Shown here in pieces: positions 1-8,315 of a stretch of 64,000 nt of DNA. Made by a program: the position numbers and the translations under genes. Positions within the stretch are counted from its first letter, which is position 1; every line of letters begins with the position of its first letter. This stretch comes from Nocardioides sp. YIM 152315 (GTDB lineage Bacteria; Actinomycetota; Actinomycetes; Propionibacteriales; Nocardioidaceae), in assembly GCF_029210375.1 (NCBI RefSeq), contig NZ_JARGER010000013.1, forward strand, positions 62,001 to 126,000, written 5' to 3'. The notes beneath the pieces were generated by a model. The model ran no database searches. It worked only from the letters and a program-made list of their open reading frames with translations, and was not told the origin of the DNA.

Positions 1-570
1 GTAGTGGTCGTCGGTGTGCTCGGTCCGGCACAGGCCGACGGCGATCGAGTTCACGCGCACCTTCGGCGCCCACTCCATCGCCAGCGACGCGGTCAGCGAG
101 TCGAGGCCCGCCTTCGCCGCGGCGTACGCCGCGATCGTCGGCGCCGGTCGGCTCGCCGAGATCGACGAGATGTTGACGATCGAGCCCCCCGAGTCCTGCT
201 CCTGCATCACGGCGTTGGCCGCCTGCGCACAGGCCAGCGGACCCAGGAGGTTCAGGCCCACGATCTTCTCGTGGAAGCGCGGCGACGCGGTCGCCGCGTC
301 GGACACCGGCGCGCCCCCGGCGTTGTTCACGAGCACGTCGAGCCGGCCCAGCTCGGAGACCGTCCAGCTCACCAGCGCCTGCACTGCCTCCGGGTCGCGG
401 ACGTCGCAGACCCGGTGCGCCGTGCCCGGCACCGGCTCGACGTCGGATCGCGAGCAGGTCACGACGGACGCCCCCGCGGAGAGCAGCGCGTGCGTGATCC
501 CGAGGCCGATCCCGCGGGCGCCGCCGGTGACGAGCGCGACGCGCCCGGTGAGGTCCAGAGCCAGTGACAT
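1..570 (-). CDS. SDR-family oxidoreductase, steroid cluster (3' end outside window)
   Basis: A short-chain dehydrogenase/reductase starts at ATG 570 and is cut by the left edge after 190 residues; roughly 60 more would be usual. The cofactor motif TGGARGIG follows the first beta strand, NNAG is at residues 82-85, the likely catalytic Ser is at 136, and YAAAK gives Tyr149 and Lys153. It is divergent from echA20 across a KstR2-type operator, the arrangement of Rv3548c/Rv3549c in M. tuberculosis. It is therefore probably a KstR2-regulated dehydrogenase of steroid C/D-ring degradation. The exact substrate cannot be read from sequence. The 3' end and any partner gene lie outside the window. Confidence 0.9.
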   Translation of the reverse strand, partial: MSLALDLTGRVALVTGGARGIGLGITHALLSAGASVVTCSRSDVEPVPGTAHRVCDVRDPEAVQALVSWTVSELGRLDVLVNNAGGAPVSDAATASPRFHEKIVGLNLLGPLACAQAANAVMQEQDSGGSIVNISSISASRPAPTIAAYAAAKAGLDSLTASLAMEWAPKVRVNSIAVGLCRTEHTDDHY

Positions 571-582
571 GCGGACCACCGT

Positions 583-600
583 ACCAAGCAAATGCTAGGT
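583..600. promoter_or_regulatory. KstR2-type operator between the SDR gene and echA20
   Basis: The 18-bp imperfect inverted repeat ACCAAGCAAATGCTAGGT lies in the 38-bp divergent gap. Its left part fits the mycobacterial KstR2 consensus AnCAAGnnCTTGnT except for two central bases. It shares the form ACCAAGCA-N2-TGCT-N-GGT with the site at 9509-9526. It starts 13 bp from the SDR start codon and ends 9 bp before echA20, so a bound repressor would block both promoters. Confidence 0.8.
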
Positions 601-608
601 TGGCCGAC

Positions 609-1364
609 ATGGCCATCACTTCCGAGCTCCGCGCCGACGGGATCCGGGTGGTGACGATGGACCACCCTCCGGTCAACGCGCTGACCGTCCAGGGCTGGTA
701 CGACGTCGCCGGAGCGCTCGACGACGCCGCGACCGACCTCGACACCAAGGTCGTCGTGCTCCGCGCCGAGGGCCGCGGCTTCAACGCGGGCGTCGACATC
801 AAGGAGATGCAGCACACGTCCGGGTTCGACGCCCTCGTCGGCGCCAACAGGGGCTGCTACGCGGCGTTCAAGGCGGTCTACGAGTGCGCGGTGCCGGTGA
901 TCGCGGCCGTCAACGGCTTCTGCCTCGGCGGCGGCGTGGGCCTGGTGGGCAACGCCGACTGCGTGGTCGCGAGCGACGACGCCTACCTCGGCGTGCCCGA
1001 GGTCAACCAGGGCGCCCTCGGTGCGGCCACCCACATGGCGCGGCTCGTGCCCCAGCACATGATGCGCACGCTCTACTTCACCGCCCGCACCATCAAGGCG
1101 TCGGAGCTGGTGCAGTTCGGCAGCGTGCTGGAGGTGGTCCCGCGCGACCGGCTCGACGACGCCGCCCTGAAGGTCGCCGGCGAGATCGCCGCCAAGGACA
1201 CGCGGGTCATCCGCGCCGCCAAGGAGGCGCTCAACGGCATCGACCCGGTCGACGTCAACAAGAGCTACCGGTTCGAGCAGGGGTTCACCTTCGAGCTCAA
1301 CCTCGCCGGTGTCAGCGACGAGCTGCGCGACGAGTTCGCGGGAACGGACAAGAGCAAGCGATGA
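609..1364 (+). CDS. echA20: Enoyl-CoA hydratase/isomerase family protein EchA20 (ring D hydrolase)
   Basis: A 251-residue crotonase-fold protein, close to the 247 of Rv3550. The oxyanion-hole region is recognisable as FNAGVDIKEM and the second conserved loop as NGFCLGGGVGLVGNAD. In M. tuberculosis EchA20 hydrolytically opens the last steroid ring (D) of the HIP-derived CoA thioester. ATG 609 is chosen because a longer reading frame would start inside the operator and add residues with no family counterpart. The stop overlaps the ipdA start (ATGA), so the four-gene run echA20-ipdABC is translationally coupled. KstR2 control is inferred from the operator immediately upstream. Confidence 0.9.
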   Translation: MAITSELRADGIRVVTMDHPPVNALTVQGWYDVAGALDDAATDLDTKVVVLRAEGRGFNAGVDIKEMQHTSGFDALVGANRGCYAAFKAVYECAVPVIAAVNGFCLGGGVGLVGNADCVVASDDAYLGVPEVNQGALGAATHMARLVPQHMMRTLYFTARTIKASELVQFGSVLEVVPRDRLDDAALKVAGEIAAKDTRVIRAAKEALNGIDPVDVNKSYRFEQGFTFELNLAGVSDELRDEFAGTDKSKR

Positions 1365-2257
1365 GCAAGGGACCACGCGACAAGCGGATGTCGATCGACG
1401 AGGTCGTCGGCGAGCTGAAGGACGGGATGACCATCGGCATCGGCGGCTGGGGCGCGCGCCGCAAGCCGATGGCGCTGGTCCGGGCGATCCTCCGCAGCGA
1501 CCTGAGGGACCTGACGATCGTCAGCTGGGGCGGCGCCGACGTCGGCCTCCTGGCCCGCGCCGGCAAGATCCGCAAGCTCGTCTTCGCCTTCGTCTCCCTC
1601 GACTCGGTGCCGCTGGAGCCGAACTTCCAGAGGGCCCGCCAGGACGGCACCATCCCCGAGCTCGTCGAGCTCGACGAGGGCATGTTCCAGGCCGGCCTGC
1701 AGGCCGCCGCGCAGCGGCTGCCCTTCCTTCCCATGCGAGCCGGGCTCGGCTCCGACGTGCTGGTCAACCAGCCGTGGATCAAGACGGTGACCAGCCCGTA
1801 CGCCCCCTCTGATGGGCAGAGTGGGGAAGAGCTCGTCGCCGTGCCCGCGTTGAACCTCGACGCCGCCCTGGTGCACATGAACCGCGCCGACCAGCACGGC
1901 AACGCGACGTACCTCGGTCCGGACCCCTACTTCGACGATCTCTTCTGCATGGCCGCCGATCGCGCCTACGTCTCCTGCGAGCAGGTCGTCGACACCGCGG
2001 GCCTCACGGTCGACGCGCCGGTGCAGCGGCTGCTGCTCAGCCGGATGATGGTCAGCGGCGTCGTCGAGACCCCGCACGGCGCGCACTTCACTACCTGCAC
2101 GCCCGACTACGAGCGGGACGAGAGGTTCCAGCGGGCGTACGCCGCAGCGGCGTCCGGCAGCGACGAGGACTGGGCGGCGTTCGAGGAGCGCTTCCTGGGC
2201 GGCGACGAGGCCGCCTACCAGGCCGCGGTCGAGGCGTTCGGGGAGGAGCAGGCATGA
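1361..2257 (+). CDS. ipdA: CoA-transferase family subunit IpdA (ring C hydrolase alpha subunit)
   Basis: A 298-residue class I CoA-transferase alpha-type subunit beginning MSKGPRDKRMSID, with the family glycine-rich loop IGIGGWG near residues 26-32. Together with IpdB it corresponds to Rv3551/Rv3552, the heteromeric COCHEA-CoA hydrolase that opens ring C; despite the fold it is a hydrolase rather than a transferase. Length (292 in M. tuberculosis) and gene order match. The start overlaps the echA20 stop and the stop overlaps the ipdB start, so the two subunits are made in step. Confidence 0.92.
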   Translation: MSKGPRDKRMSIDEVVGELKDGMTIGIGGWGARRKPMALVRAILRSDLRDLTIVSWGGADVGLLARAGKIRKLVFAFVSLDSVPLEPNFQRARQDGTIPELVELDEGMFQAGLQAAAQRLPFLPMRAGLGSDVLVNQPWIKTVTSPYAPSDGQSGEELVAVPALNLDAALVHMNRADQHGNATYLGPDPYFDDLFCMAADRAYVSCEQVVDTAGLTVDAPVQRLLLSRMMVSGVVETPHGAHFTTCTPDYERDERFQRAYAAAASGSDEDWAAFEERFLGGDEAAYQAAVEAFGEEQA

Positions 2258-3003
2258 CCCGCGCAGACGTGTGCGCCGCGGCGATCGCGGACGCGTTCAA
2301 GGACGACGGCGAGATCTTCGCCAGCCCGATGGGGCTGCTGCCGATGCTGGGCGTGCGCCTCGCGAAGCTGACGAGCAACCCAGACCTCGTGATCTCCGAC
2401 GGAGAGTCGCTCTTCCTCGCCGGCGTGCCGCCGCTCAACGCGAAGGGCGACGTGGTCGAGGGCTGGATCCCCTTCCGGCGGGTCTTCGACGTGGTGGCCT
2501 ACGGCAAGCGCCACGTGATGATGGGCGCGACCCAGGTCGACCGGCACGGCAACCAGAACATCTCCGCCATCGGCGACTGGAAGCAGCCCAAGCGGCAGCT
2601 CCTCGGGAGTCGCGGCGCGCCGGGCAACACGGTCAACAACCGGACGTCGTACTGGGTGCCCAAGCACTCCCCCCGCGTCTTCGTCGAGCGGGTCGACATC
2701 GTCTCCGGCGTCGGTCCCAGGCTCGCCAAGCAGGCGGGCCCGGCGGCCGCCCGCCACAACGACATCCACCGGATCGTCAGCAATCTCGCGGTCTTCGACG
2801 TCACGGGCGCCGGCGACACGCTGCGCCTGCTCAGCGTGCACCCAGGTGTCACGGTCGACGAGGTGCGCGAGGCGACCGGCTTCGAGCTCGACGTGCCGAG
2901 CGACCTCCCCACCACCCGCGAGCCGACGACGGAGGAGCAGGTCCTCATCAAGGAGATGCTCGACCCGAGAGGCCTGCGCTTCAAGGAGGTGCCGGACGCA
3001 TGA
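2254..3003 (+). CDS. ipdB: CoA-transferase family subunit IpdB (ring C hydrolase beta subunit)
   Basis: A 249-residue beta-type subunit of the class I CoA-transferase fold, starting MTRADVCAAAIADAF. It contains the PMGLLPMLGVRLAKL segment after strand 1 and a GATQVDRHGNQN segment typical of this subgroup. It partners IpdA in COCHEA-CoA hydrolysis (Rv3552 counterpart). It overlaps ipdA by four bases (ATGA) and ipdC in the same way. Confidence 0.92.
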   Translation: MTRADVCAAAIADAFKDDGEIFASPMGLLPMLGVRLAKLTSNPDLVISDGESLFLAGVPPLNAKGDVVEGWIPFRRVFDVVAYGKRHVMMGATQVDRHGNQNISAIGDWKQPKRQLLGSRGAPGNTVNNRTSYWVPKHSPRVFVERVDIVSGVGPRLAKQAGPAAARHNDIHRIVSNLAVFDVTGAGDTLRLLSVHPGVTVDEVREATGFELDVPSDLPTTREPTTEEQVLIKEMLDPRGLRFKEVPDA

Positions 3004-4073
3004 TCGACCAGCTCCTGAAGACGCCGTTCACGGAGCTGACCGGTGTCCGCCACCCGGTCGTGCAGACCGGGATGGGCTGGGTCTCCGGCCCCCGCCTGGT
3101 CAGCGGCACCGCCAACGCCGGCGGTCTCGGCATCCTGGCCAGTGCCACGATGACCTTCGACGAGCTCGAGAAGGCCATCGTCGAGGTGAGGAGCCGCACC
3201 GACCACCCCTTCGGCGTCAACCTGCGCGCCGACGCCGCCGACGCCCCCGACCGCTGCCGGCTGCTCATCGAGCACGGCGTCAAGGTGGCGTCGTTCGCGC
3301 TCGCCCCCAAGCCGGAGCTGATCGCGAAGCTCAAGGAGCACGACATCGTCGTGATGCCGTCGATCGGCGCGGCCAAGCACGCCGTCAAGGTCGCCTCCTG
3401 GGGCGCCGACGCCGTCATGGTGCAGGGCGGTGAGGGCGGCGGCCACACCGGGCCGGTGCCGACGACCTTGCTGCTCCCGACCGTGCTCGACGCCGTCGAC
3501 ATCCCCGTCGTCGCGGCCGGCGGCTTCTTCGACGGACGCGGCCTCGCGGCCGCGCTGTCGTACGGCGCGGCCGGGGTCGGCATGGGCACGCGCTTCCTGC
3601 TGACCCAGGACTCCGCCGTGCCCGACGCGGTCAAGCGCCTCTACCTCGACCGCGGACTGACCGACACCGTCGTGACCGCGAAGGTCGACGGCATGCCGCA
3701 CCGGATGCTGCGCACCGACCTGGTCGCGGAGCTCGAGGACTCGGGCGCGTGGAAGCGGATGGGCCCGACGCTGCGCCGGACCATGGAGTTCAAGCGCACC
3801 ACCGGGATGTCGTGGCTCGGGCTCGCCAGGGACGGGCGTGCCATGAAGAAGGCCCAGGGACGCACGCTCGCGCAGATGGCGCTCGCCGCCAACACCCCGA
3901 TGATGCTCAAGGCCGGCCTCGTCGACGGCGACACCTCCGCCGGCGTGCTCGCGAGCGGCCAGGTCGTCGGCGTCATCGACGACCTGCCCACCTGCGAGGA
4001 GCTGGTCGACCGCATCGTCATCCAGGCGGCCGAGGAGCTGCGCCGGACCTCGTCGTACGTCCTCCGGCGCTAG
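3000..4073 (+). CDS. ipdC: Flavin-dependent nitronate-monooxygenase-like protein IpdC
   Basis: A 357-residue TIM-barrel flavoprotein of the 2-nitropropane dioxygenase/enoyl reductase family, matching Rv3553 (355 residues). The FMN-binding signature GGEGGGHTG is at residues 143-151, and AAGGFFDGRGLAAAL and GVGMGTRF form the phosphate-binding end. In actinobacteria ipdC is needed for steroid ring C/D catabolism; it is thought to be a CoA-thioester reductase, and I cannot fix its substrate here. The start overlaps the ipdB stop. Its stop codon overlaps, base for base on the opposite strand, the stop of the convergent acetyltransferase (CTAG, 4070-4073). Confidence 0.9.
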   Translation: MIDQLLKTPFTELTGVRHPVVQTGMGWVSGPRLVSGTANAGGLGILASATMTFDELEKAIVEVRSRTDHPFGVNLRADAADAPDRCRLLIEHGVKVASFALAPKPELIAKLKEHDIVVMPSIGAAKHAVKVASWGADAVMVQGGEGGGHTGPVPTTLLLPTVLDAVDIPVVAAGGFFDGRGLAAALSYGAAGVGMGTRFLLTQDSAVPDAVKRLYLDRGLTDTVVTAKVDGMPHRMLRTDLVAELEDSGAWKRMGPTLRRTMEFKRTTGMSWLGLARDGRAMKKAQGRTLAQMALAANTPMMLKAGLVDGDTSAGVLASGQVVGVIDDLPTCEELVDRIVIQAAEELRRTSSYVLRR

Positions 4074-5056
4074 ACCGACCGCTGGAAGTCCAGCACCCGC
4101 TCCATCACGCGGTAGCCGAGCAGCTCGTTGACCCCGATCATGTGGCCGTTGGACTCGGCGTTCCAGGTGTCGATCTCGCGCACCTGCGGCTCCGCCTCGG
4201 CCAGCCAGCGCAGCACCTCGAGCTTGAGCAGCAGCCCGAGGCGGTGGCCGCGGTGGGCGCCCACGACCGACGTGTCGTGCTGCTCGGCGAGCTCGGGCCG
4301 CTCCCCGTCCACCGCCACGACGCTCTGCCCCGCGAGCTCGCCGGTGTGCCGGTGCCGGGCGACCACCCGGCGCAATCGGTGCCCGCGCTCGGCCCAAGCC
4401 CTCTCGTAGGCCGCGATCCGATCCGGCGTGAACACCTCGTCCTCGACGTCGAGGTCGTCGTTGGGCGCGTCGTTGATCGCCGCCGTCAGGCCCGCCAGCG
4501 CGCCGAGGTCGTCGGTGGCCGTCCGGGACAGCCAGCGCACGAGCTCGTAGTCGGCCGCGTGCGGCAGCGCGTCGGCGTGGAGCTCGTCGAGCGCCGCTCG
4601 GTCGAGGTCCGCGACGTACTGACGGCGGTGCACCTCGACCGCCCGCTGCTCGAATCCCAGCCGGTCGGCGAGCGCCACCGGCGCCGCGGCGTCCCACGAC
4701 GCGGCGCCGACCGTCGTACGCCCGTCCGCGCGCGCCCGCTCGATCAGGCAGGCGAGGAGCGCGCTCCCGTGGCCGCGCCGACGCTGCGTCGGCACGACCT
4801 CGACCTCGAGCCACGCGAGGTGCAGGTTGTCGTACGTCGACGTCTCGTAGCGTGCCGCACCCACGTCGACGCCGCCGACAGTGGCGAGGTACGCCGTCGC
4901 CGGCTCGCCGTCCCAGCCCCACCTGAGCTCTCCGGCGCACGCGTGCTCGGTCGTCGGATGCACCCAGGGGGCGTCGACCGCGCGGGCGGCGTTCGTGACC
5001 GCGACGAGGCGTCGGACGCCGTCGGTGTCCGACGGCGCGACCTGCAGGATCTCCAC
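4070..5056 (-). CDS. Tandem-GNAT N-acetyltransferase
   Basis: A 328-residue protein with two GNAT folds. The first carries the acetyl-CoA loop QRRRGHGSALL after the strand LEVEVVPT. The second is degenerate but keeps RGHRLGLLLKLEVL near the C terminus. Such double-GNAT proteins are common and poorly characterised in actinobacteria; some acetylate small amines or antibiotics, but no substrate can be named. The start is uncertain: GTG 5056 (VEILQVAPSD) gives a normal N terminus, while GTG 5092 would add 12 residues. Neither has a clear ribosome binding site. It converges on ipdC with overlapping stops. Confidence 0.75.
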   Translation of the reverse strand: MEILQVAPSDTDGVRRLVAVTNAARAVDAPWVHPTTEHACAGELRWGWDGEPATAYLATVGGVDVGAARYETSTYDNLHLAWLEVEVVPTQRRRGHGSALLACLIERARADGRTTVGAASWDAAAPVALADRLGFEQRAVEVHRRQYVADLDRAALDELHADALPHAADYELVRWLSRTATDDLGALAGLTAAINDAPNDDLDVEDEVFTPDRIAAYERAWAERGHRLRRVVARHRHTGELAGQSVVAVDGERPELAEQHDTSVVGAHRGHRLGLLLKLEVLRWLAEAEPQVREIDTWNAESNGHMIGVNELLGYRVMERVLDFQRSV

Positions 5057-5166
5057 CGCACGAGGATGACCCGGCGACCGGCGCGTCCGCACCCGAGTTT
5101 CGGGCTGCGCATCACCTGACCCGGCTCCTGACCCCGATCACGCGGGTACCAGACCACCCGGGGACA

Positions 5167-5541
5167 ATGGACGTCGTGGACGACCAGCAGGCGCGCCCCC
5201 GCAAGCGCCCCCGCCACCTGATGGACCCGGACAACCTCCGCCGGGAGACGATCAGGGACAGCGGATCCGGCCCGATGCACCTCGAGCCCGTGCAGAAGTG
5301 GGTGCTCTCCGTGCTCGCCGCGACGACGATCGCGCACCTGGCGGTCGGCCTCGTGATCGCCGCCATGTACGTCGACGAGTCCCGCACGGACGCGCAGGTG
5401 GGCCTCAACCTGGTCGCGGCGGCGTTCGGCGTCCTGGCCGTGGTGGTCTTCCGCGCCATCCACCAGAAGTCGATGCTCTCCGCGTGGCTGCTGCTCGGCG
5501 TCATCCCCGGCATCGTGGGGCTTTTCCTGACCCTGTCCTAG
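5167..5541 (+). CDS. Small three-helix membrane protein
   Basis: A 124-residue protein of unknown function. The first 40 residues are charged and Arg-rich (RPRKRPRHLMDPDNLRR). About three transmembrane segments follow, at roughly residues 45-65, 77-95 and 103-123. Residues MDPDNLRR resemble N-terminal tags of small actinobacterial membrane proteins, but I do not recognise a family. It stands alone, and its stop codon lies in the left arm of the inverted-repeat element that follows. Confidence 0.65.
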   Translation: MDVVDDQQARPRKRPRHLMDPDNLRRETIRDSGSGPMHLEPVQKWVLSVLAATTIAHLAVGLVIAAMYVDESRTDAQVGLNLVAAAFGVLAVVVFRAIHQKSMLSAWLLLGVIPGIVGLFLTLS

Positions 5542-5704
5542 TGTCGTGCGTCGGATGTTGTTGAACGGTTGGCGTGCTCAGGGTGCGTGCGCTGCAAGGC
5601 GCCGGAGCGACGCCATACCCGCCCGTCTCGCGAGCTTCGGCAACGCAGCAGAGCGCGTGCCATGTGTGCGCGAAGCGCACAAGAACTTCCGACGCGCGGC
5701 ACTA
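5539..5704. repeat. 166-bp element with imperfect terminal inverted repeats
   Basis: The left end TAGTGTCGTGCGTCGGA (5539-5555) matches the reverse complement of the right end (5688-5704) at 15 of 17 positions, and weaker matching runs about 12 bases further inwards. The interior has no plausible gene. It also contains the smaller hairpin TGTGCGCGAAGCGCACA (5664-5680). It lies between two genes, and its left arm supplies the stop of the upstream gene. It could be a MITE-like element or a bidirectional terminator for the convergent genes. Confidence 0.55.
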
Positions 5705-5713
5705 GACGCAGGG

Positions 5714-6877
5714 CTACAGCCGTTCGATGACCGTGACGTTGGCCTGGCCGCCGCCCTCGCACATCGTCTGGAGCCCGTAGCGGCCGCCGGTGCGCTCGAG
5801 CTCGGCGAGCATCGTGGTCATCAGGCGGGCGCCGGTGGCGCCGATCGGGTGGCCGAGGGCGATGCCGCCCCCGTTGACGTTGACCTTGTCGTGCGGGGCG
5901 CCGGTCTCCTTCATCCACGCGAGCACAACCGACGCGAAGGCCTCGTTGCACTCGAAGACGTCGATGTCGTCGATCGAGAGCCCGGTCCGGGCGAGCGCGT
6001 GCTTCGTCGCACCGATCGGGCCGGTGAGCATCCAGACCGGGTCGTCGCCGCGCACCGACAGGTGGTGGATCCGGGCCCGCGGCTCCAGGCCGTGGTCGCG
6101 GACCGCCCGCTGCGACGCGACGAGGATCGCCGCCGAGGCGTCGCAGATCTGCGAGGCCACCGCGGCCGTGATGCGGCCTCCCGGCGCGAGCGGCTCGAGC
6201 CCGGCCATCTTCTCCATCGACGTCTCGCGCGGGCACTGGTCGGTGTCGAAGACGGTGCCGTCGGGCAGCGTCACGGCCTCGACCTCGTCCTTGAACCGTC
6301 CCGCCGAGATCGCGCTGCGCGCGCGCTCGTGGGAGGCGAGCGCGAACTCCTCCATCTCCTGCCGCGAGATGTCCCACTTCTCCGCGATCATCTCGGCGGA
6401 GCGGAACTGGCTGACCTCCTGGTCGCCGTATCGCGCCTGCCAGCCGGGGGACTCGGCGAACGGTGTGGTGAAGCCGTACTGCTGGCCGACGAGCATCGCG
6501 GCGGAGATCGGGATCGCGCTCATGTTCTGCACTCCCCCGGCGACCACGAGGTCCTGGGTGCCCGACATCACGCCCTGGGCGGCGAAGTGCACCGCCTGCT
6601 GCGACGACCCGCACTGCCGGTCGATGGTCACGCCCGGCACGTGGTCGGGCAGCCCCGCGACCAGCCACGCCGTACGCGCGACGTCGCCCGCCTGGGAGCC
6701 GATCGTGTCGCAGCAGCCGAGGATCACGTCGTCGACGGCGGCCGGGTCGACGCCGGTACGGCGTACCAGAGCGGCGAGCGTGTGCGCGCCGAGGTCGGCG
6801 GAGTGCACGCCGGCGAGCGCGCCTCCGCGCTTGCCCACGGGGGTGCGCACCGCGTCGATGATGTAGGCCACGCTCAT
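5714..6877 (-). CDS. fadA6: Acetyl-CoA acyltransferase (thiolase) FadA6
   Basis: A 387-residue thiolase with nucleophilic Cys89 in IDRQCGSSQQAVHF, the His motif GGGIALGHPIGATGARL and the second catalytic Cys373 in MCEGGGQANVTV. Rv3556c is the counterpart (386 residues). It performs the thiolytic step late in HIP degradation. ATG 6877 (MSVAYIIDAV) is chosen by family alignment; an upstream in-frame ATG at 6916 would add 13 non-conserved residues that lie inside a hairpin. It is the last gene of the minus-strand operon fadE30-ipdF-kstR2-fadA6, separated from kstR2 by 72 bases. Confidence 0.92.
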   Translation of the reverse strand: MSVAYIIDAVRTPVGKRGGALAGVHSADLGAHTLAALVRRTGVDPAAVDDVILGCCDTIGSQAGDVARTAWLVAGLPDHVPGVTIDRQCGSSQQAVHFAAQGVMSGTQDLVVAGGVQNMSAIPISAAMLVGQQYGFTTPFAESPGWQARYGDQEVSQFRSAEMIAEKWDISRQEMEEFALASHERARSAISAGRFKDEVEAVTLPDGTVFDTDQCPRETSMEKMAGLEPLAPGGRITAAVASQICDASAAILVASQRAVRDHGLEPRARIHHLSVRGDDPVWMLTGPIGATKHALARTGLSIDDIDVFECNEAFASVVLAWMKETGAPHDKVNVNGGGIALGHPIGATGARLMTTMLAELERTGGRYGLQTMCEGGGQANVTVIERL

Positions 6878-6908
6878 GCGCGTACTCGCTTCGCTCCGTG
6901 CGCGCATG
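6875..6908 (-). promoter_or_regulatory. Hairpin covering the fadA6 start codon
   Basis: Arms CATGCGCGTAC (6875-6885) and GTGCGCGCATG (6898-6908) pair over 11 positions with one G-T mismatch around a 12-base loop. In the kstR2-fadA6 transcript the fadA6 AUG forms the 3' end of the stem. The fold could limit fadA6 translation or mark an internal processing or attenuation point. The function is inferred. Confidence 0.4.
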
Positions 6909-6949
6909 AGGCACACGTCAGGCTGTATCGAATGATTCGTTCGCTGCGC

Positions 6950-7540
6950 TCACTCATGAGCAATCCCATCCAGGAGAATCGTCAGGTACTGGTCGGCGAT
7001 GGCCTCGTGGGAGAGGCCGCCGCCCGGTCGGTACCAGCGCACCGCGACCCAGACGGTGTCGCGGATGAACCGGTAGGTCAGCGTGACGTCGAGGTCGGCG
7101 CGCAGCGCGCCACTCTCGACGCCCTCGGTCAACAGCGTCATCCACACGTTGCGGGACTGGGCGTTGCGCTCGGCGAGGTAGCCGAAGCGCGGGAAGCCGC
7201 CCAGGTAGTCGGCCTCGTTCTGGAAGATCGCGACCTCGTGCGGGTTCTGGTCGATGGCCGCGAAGGACAGGCGCACGGCGCGCTCGATCTTCGTGCGCGC
7301 GTCGTCGTCGCTGGCGAGCACGTCGTCGTACGCCGCGAACAGCTCGGCCTGGAACGTCTGGAGGATGTCGTCGACCATCGACTCCTTGGAGTCGAAGTGG
7401 TGGTAGAGGCTCCCCGACAGGATGCCGGCCGCGTCCGCGATGTCGCGGACCGTGGTGTTCTTGAAGCCCTTGTCGGCGAAGAGCCGCGCGGCGATGCCGA
7501 GGAGCTCGTCGCGGCGGGTGGCCGTCGTCTGCTCAGGCAT
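6950..7540 (-). CDS. kstR2: TetR-family repressor KstR2
   Basis: A 196-residue TetR regulator. The N-terminal helix-turn-helix (residues about 25-45) reads TTVRDIADAAGILSGSLYHHF, followed by a divergent ligand-binding domain. Position between ipdF and fadA6 is that of Rv3557c (KstR2), which represses the HIP regulon and is released by HIP-CoA, the FadD3 product. Two operators of the expected form occur in this window, one in the promoter of its own operon (9509-9526), so it is autoregulated. The ATG overlaps the ipdF stop by eight bases. Confidence 0.92.
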   Translation of the reverse strand: MPEQTTATRRDELLGIAARLFADKGFKNTTVRDIADAAGILSGSLYHHFDSKESMVDDILQTFQAELFAAYDDVLASDDDARTKIERAVRLSFAAIDQNPHEVAIFQNEADYLGGFPRFGYLAERNAQSRNVWMTLLTEGVESGALRADLDVTLTYRFIRDTVWVAVRWYRPGGGLSHEAIADQYLTILLDGIAHE

Positions 7541-8315
7541 GCTGACTGCTCACGGACACGACCTCACCGGTGAGGTACGACGAGTAGTCGCTCGCCAGGA
7601 AGACCATCACGTTCGCGACCTCCCACGGCTCCGCCGCCCGCTTGAACGCCTCCCGGCCGGTCAGCTCGTCGAGCAGCTCGTCGGAGGTCACCTTGGCGAG
7701 GAACGGGTGCATCGCGAGGCTGGGCGAGACCGCGTTGACTCGGATGTCGTGCGGCGCCAGGTCCATCGCCGCGCAGCGGGTCAGCGCCATCACACCGGCC
7801 TTCGCGGCGGCGTAGTGGGCCTGGCCCTCCTGCGCTCGCCAGCCGACCACCGACGCGTTGTTGACGATCACACCGGGCTTGCCGGCGGCGACCATCCGCT
7901 GTCCGGCGGCCCGGATGCACCGGAACGTGCCGGTGAGCGTGATGTCGAGGACCTTCGCCCACTGCTCGTCGGTCATCTCCAGGATGCTCGCGGTGCCACC
8001 GAGGCCGGCGTTGTTGACCATCACGTCGACGCCGCCGAACTCGTCGGCCACGTCCAGGAACGCCGCCACCTGAGCCTCGTCGGTGACGTCGCAGACCAGC
8101 TGACGGACCCGGTCGGCGCCGAACTCCTCGCCCAGCGCCGCCTCGGCCTCCGCGAGCCGGCGCTCGTGGGTGTCGCTGAACACCACCGCCCGCGCGCCCT
8201 CCTCGAGGGACCGCCGTACGACGGACGCGCCGATGCCCGCGCCTGCGCCGGCCGTCACGGCGACCACCTTGCCGGCCAGCAGGTCGTGTCCGGTCACGTA
8301 CTGGGGAGCGGTCAT
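7533..8315 (-). CDS. ipdF: Short-chain dehydrogenase IpdF
   Basis: A 260-residue classical SDR with the cofactor loop TAGAGAGIG, VNNAG in the central sheet and the catalytic YAAAK motif. It matches Rv3559c (IpdF), the dehydrogenase acting on the 5-hydroxy group of HIP-CoA. A longer frame reads back into fadE30, but ATG 8315 overlaps the fadE30 stop (ATGA) and gives the family length. The 3' end overlaps kstR2 by eight bases. Confidence 0.9.
   Translation of the reverse strand: MTAPQYVTGHDLLAGKVVAVTAGAGAGIGASVVRRSLEEGARAVVFSDTHERRLAEAEAALGEEFGADRVRQLVCDVTDEAQVAAFLDVADEFGGVDVMVNNAGLGGTASILEMTDEQWAKVLDITLTGTFRCIRAAGQRMVAAGKPGVIVNNASVVGWRAQEGQAHYAAAKAGVMALTRCAAMDLAPHDIRVNAVSPSLAMHPFLAKVTSDELLDELTGREAFKRAAEPWEVANVMVFLASDYSSYLTGEVVSVSSQHA

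Noticed and set aside
564..608. Upstream in-frame start that would lengthen EchA20 by 15 residues
   Set aside because: It begins inside the KstR2-type operator region and the added residues have no family counterpart; ATG 609 gives the expected length.
459..2086. Long open frames opposite echA20 and ipdA
   Set aside because: They are antisense frames produced by high GC, with low-complexity Arg/Ala/Gly-rich or Val/Asp/His-rich content and no domain; the plus-strand genes have clear motifs.
2271..2999. Extension of IpdC upstream through ipdB in another frame
   Set aside because: The extra sequence is compositionally biased and overlaps a real gene; ATG 3000 gives the IpdC family N terminus.
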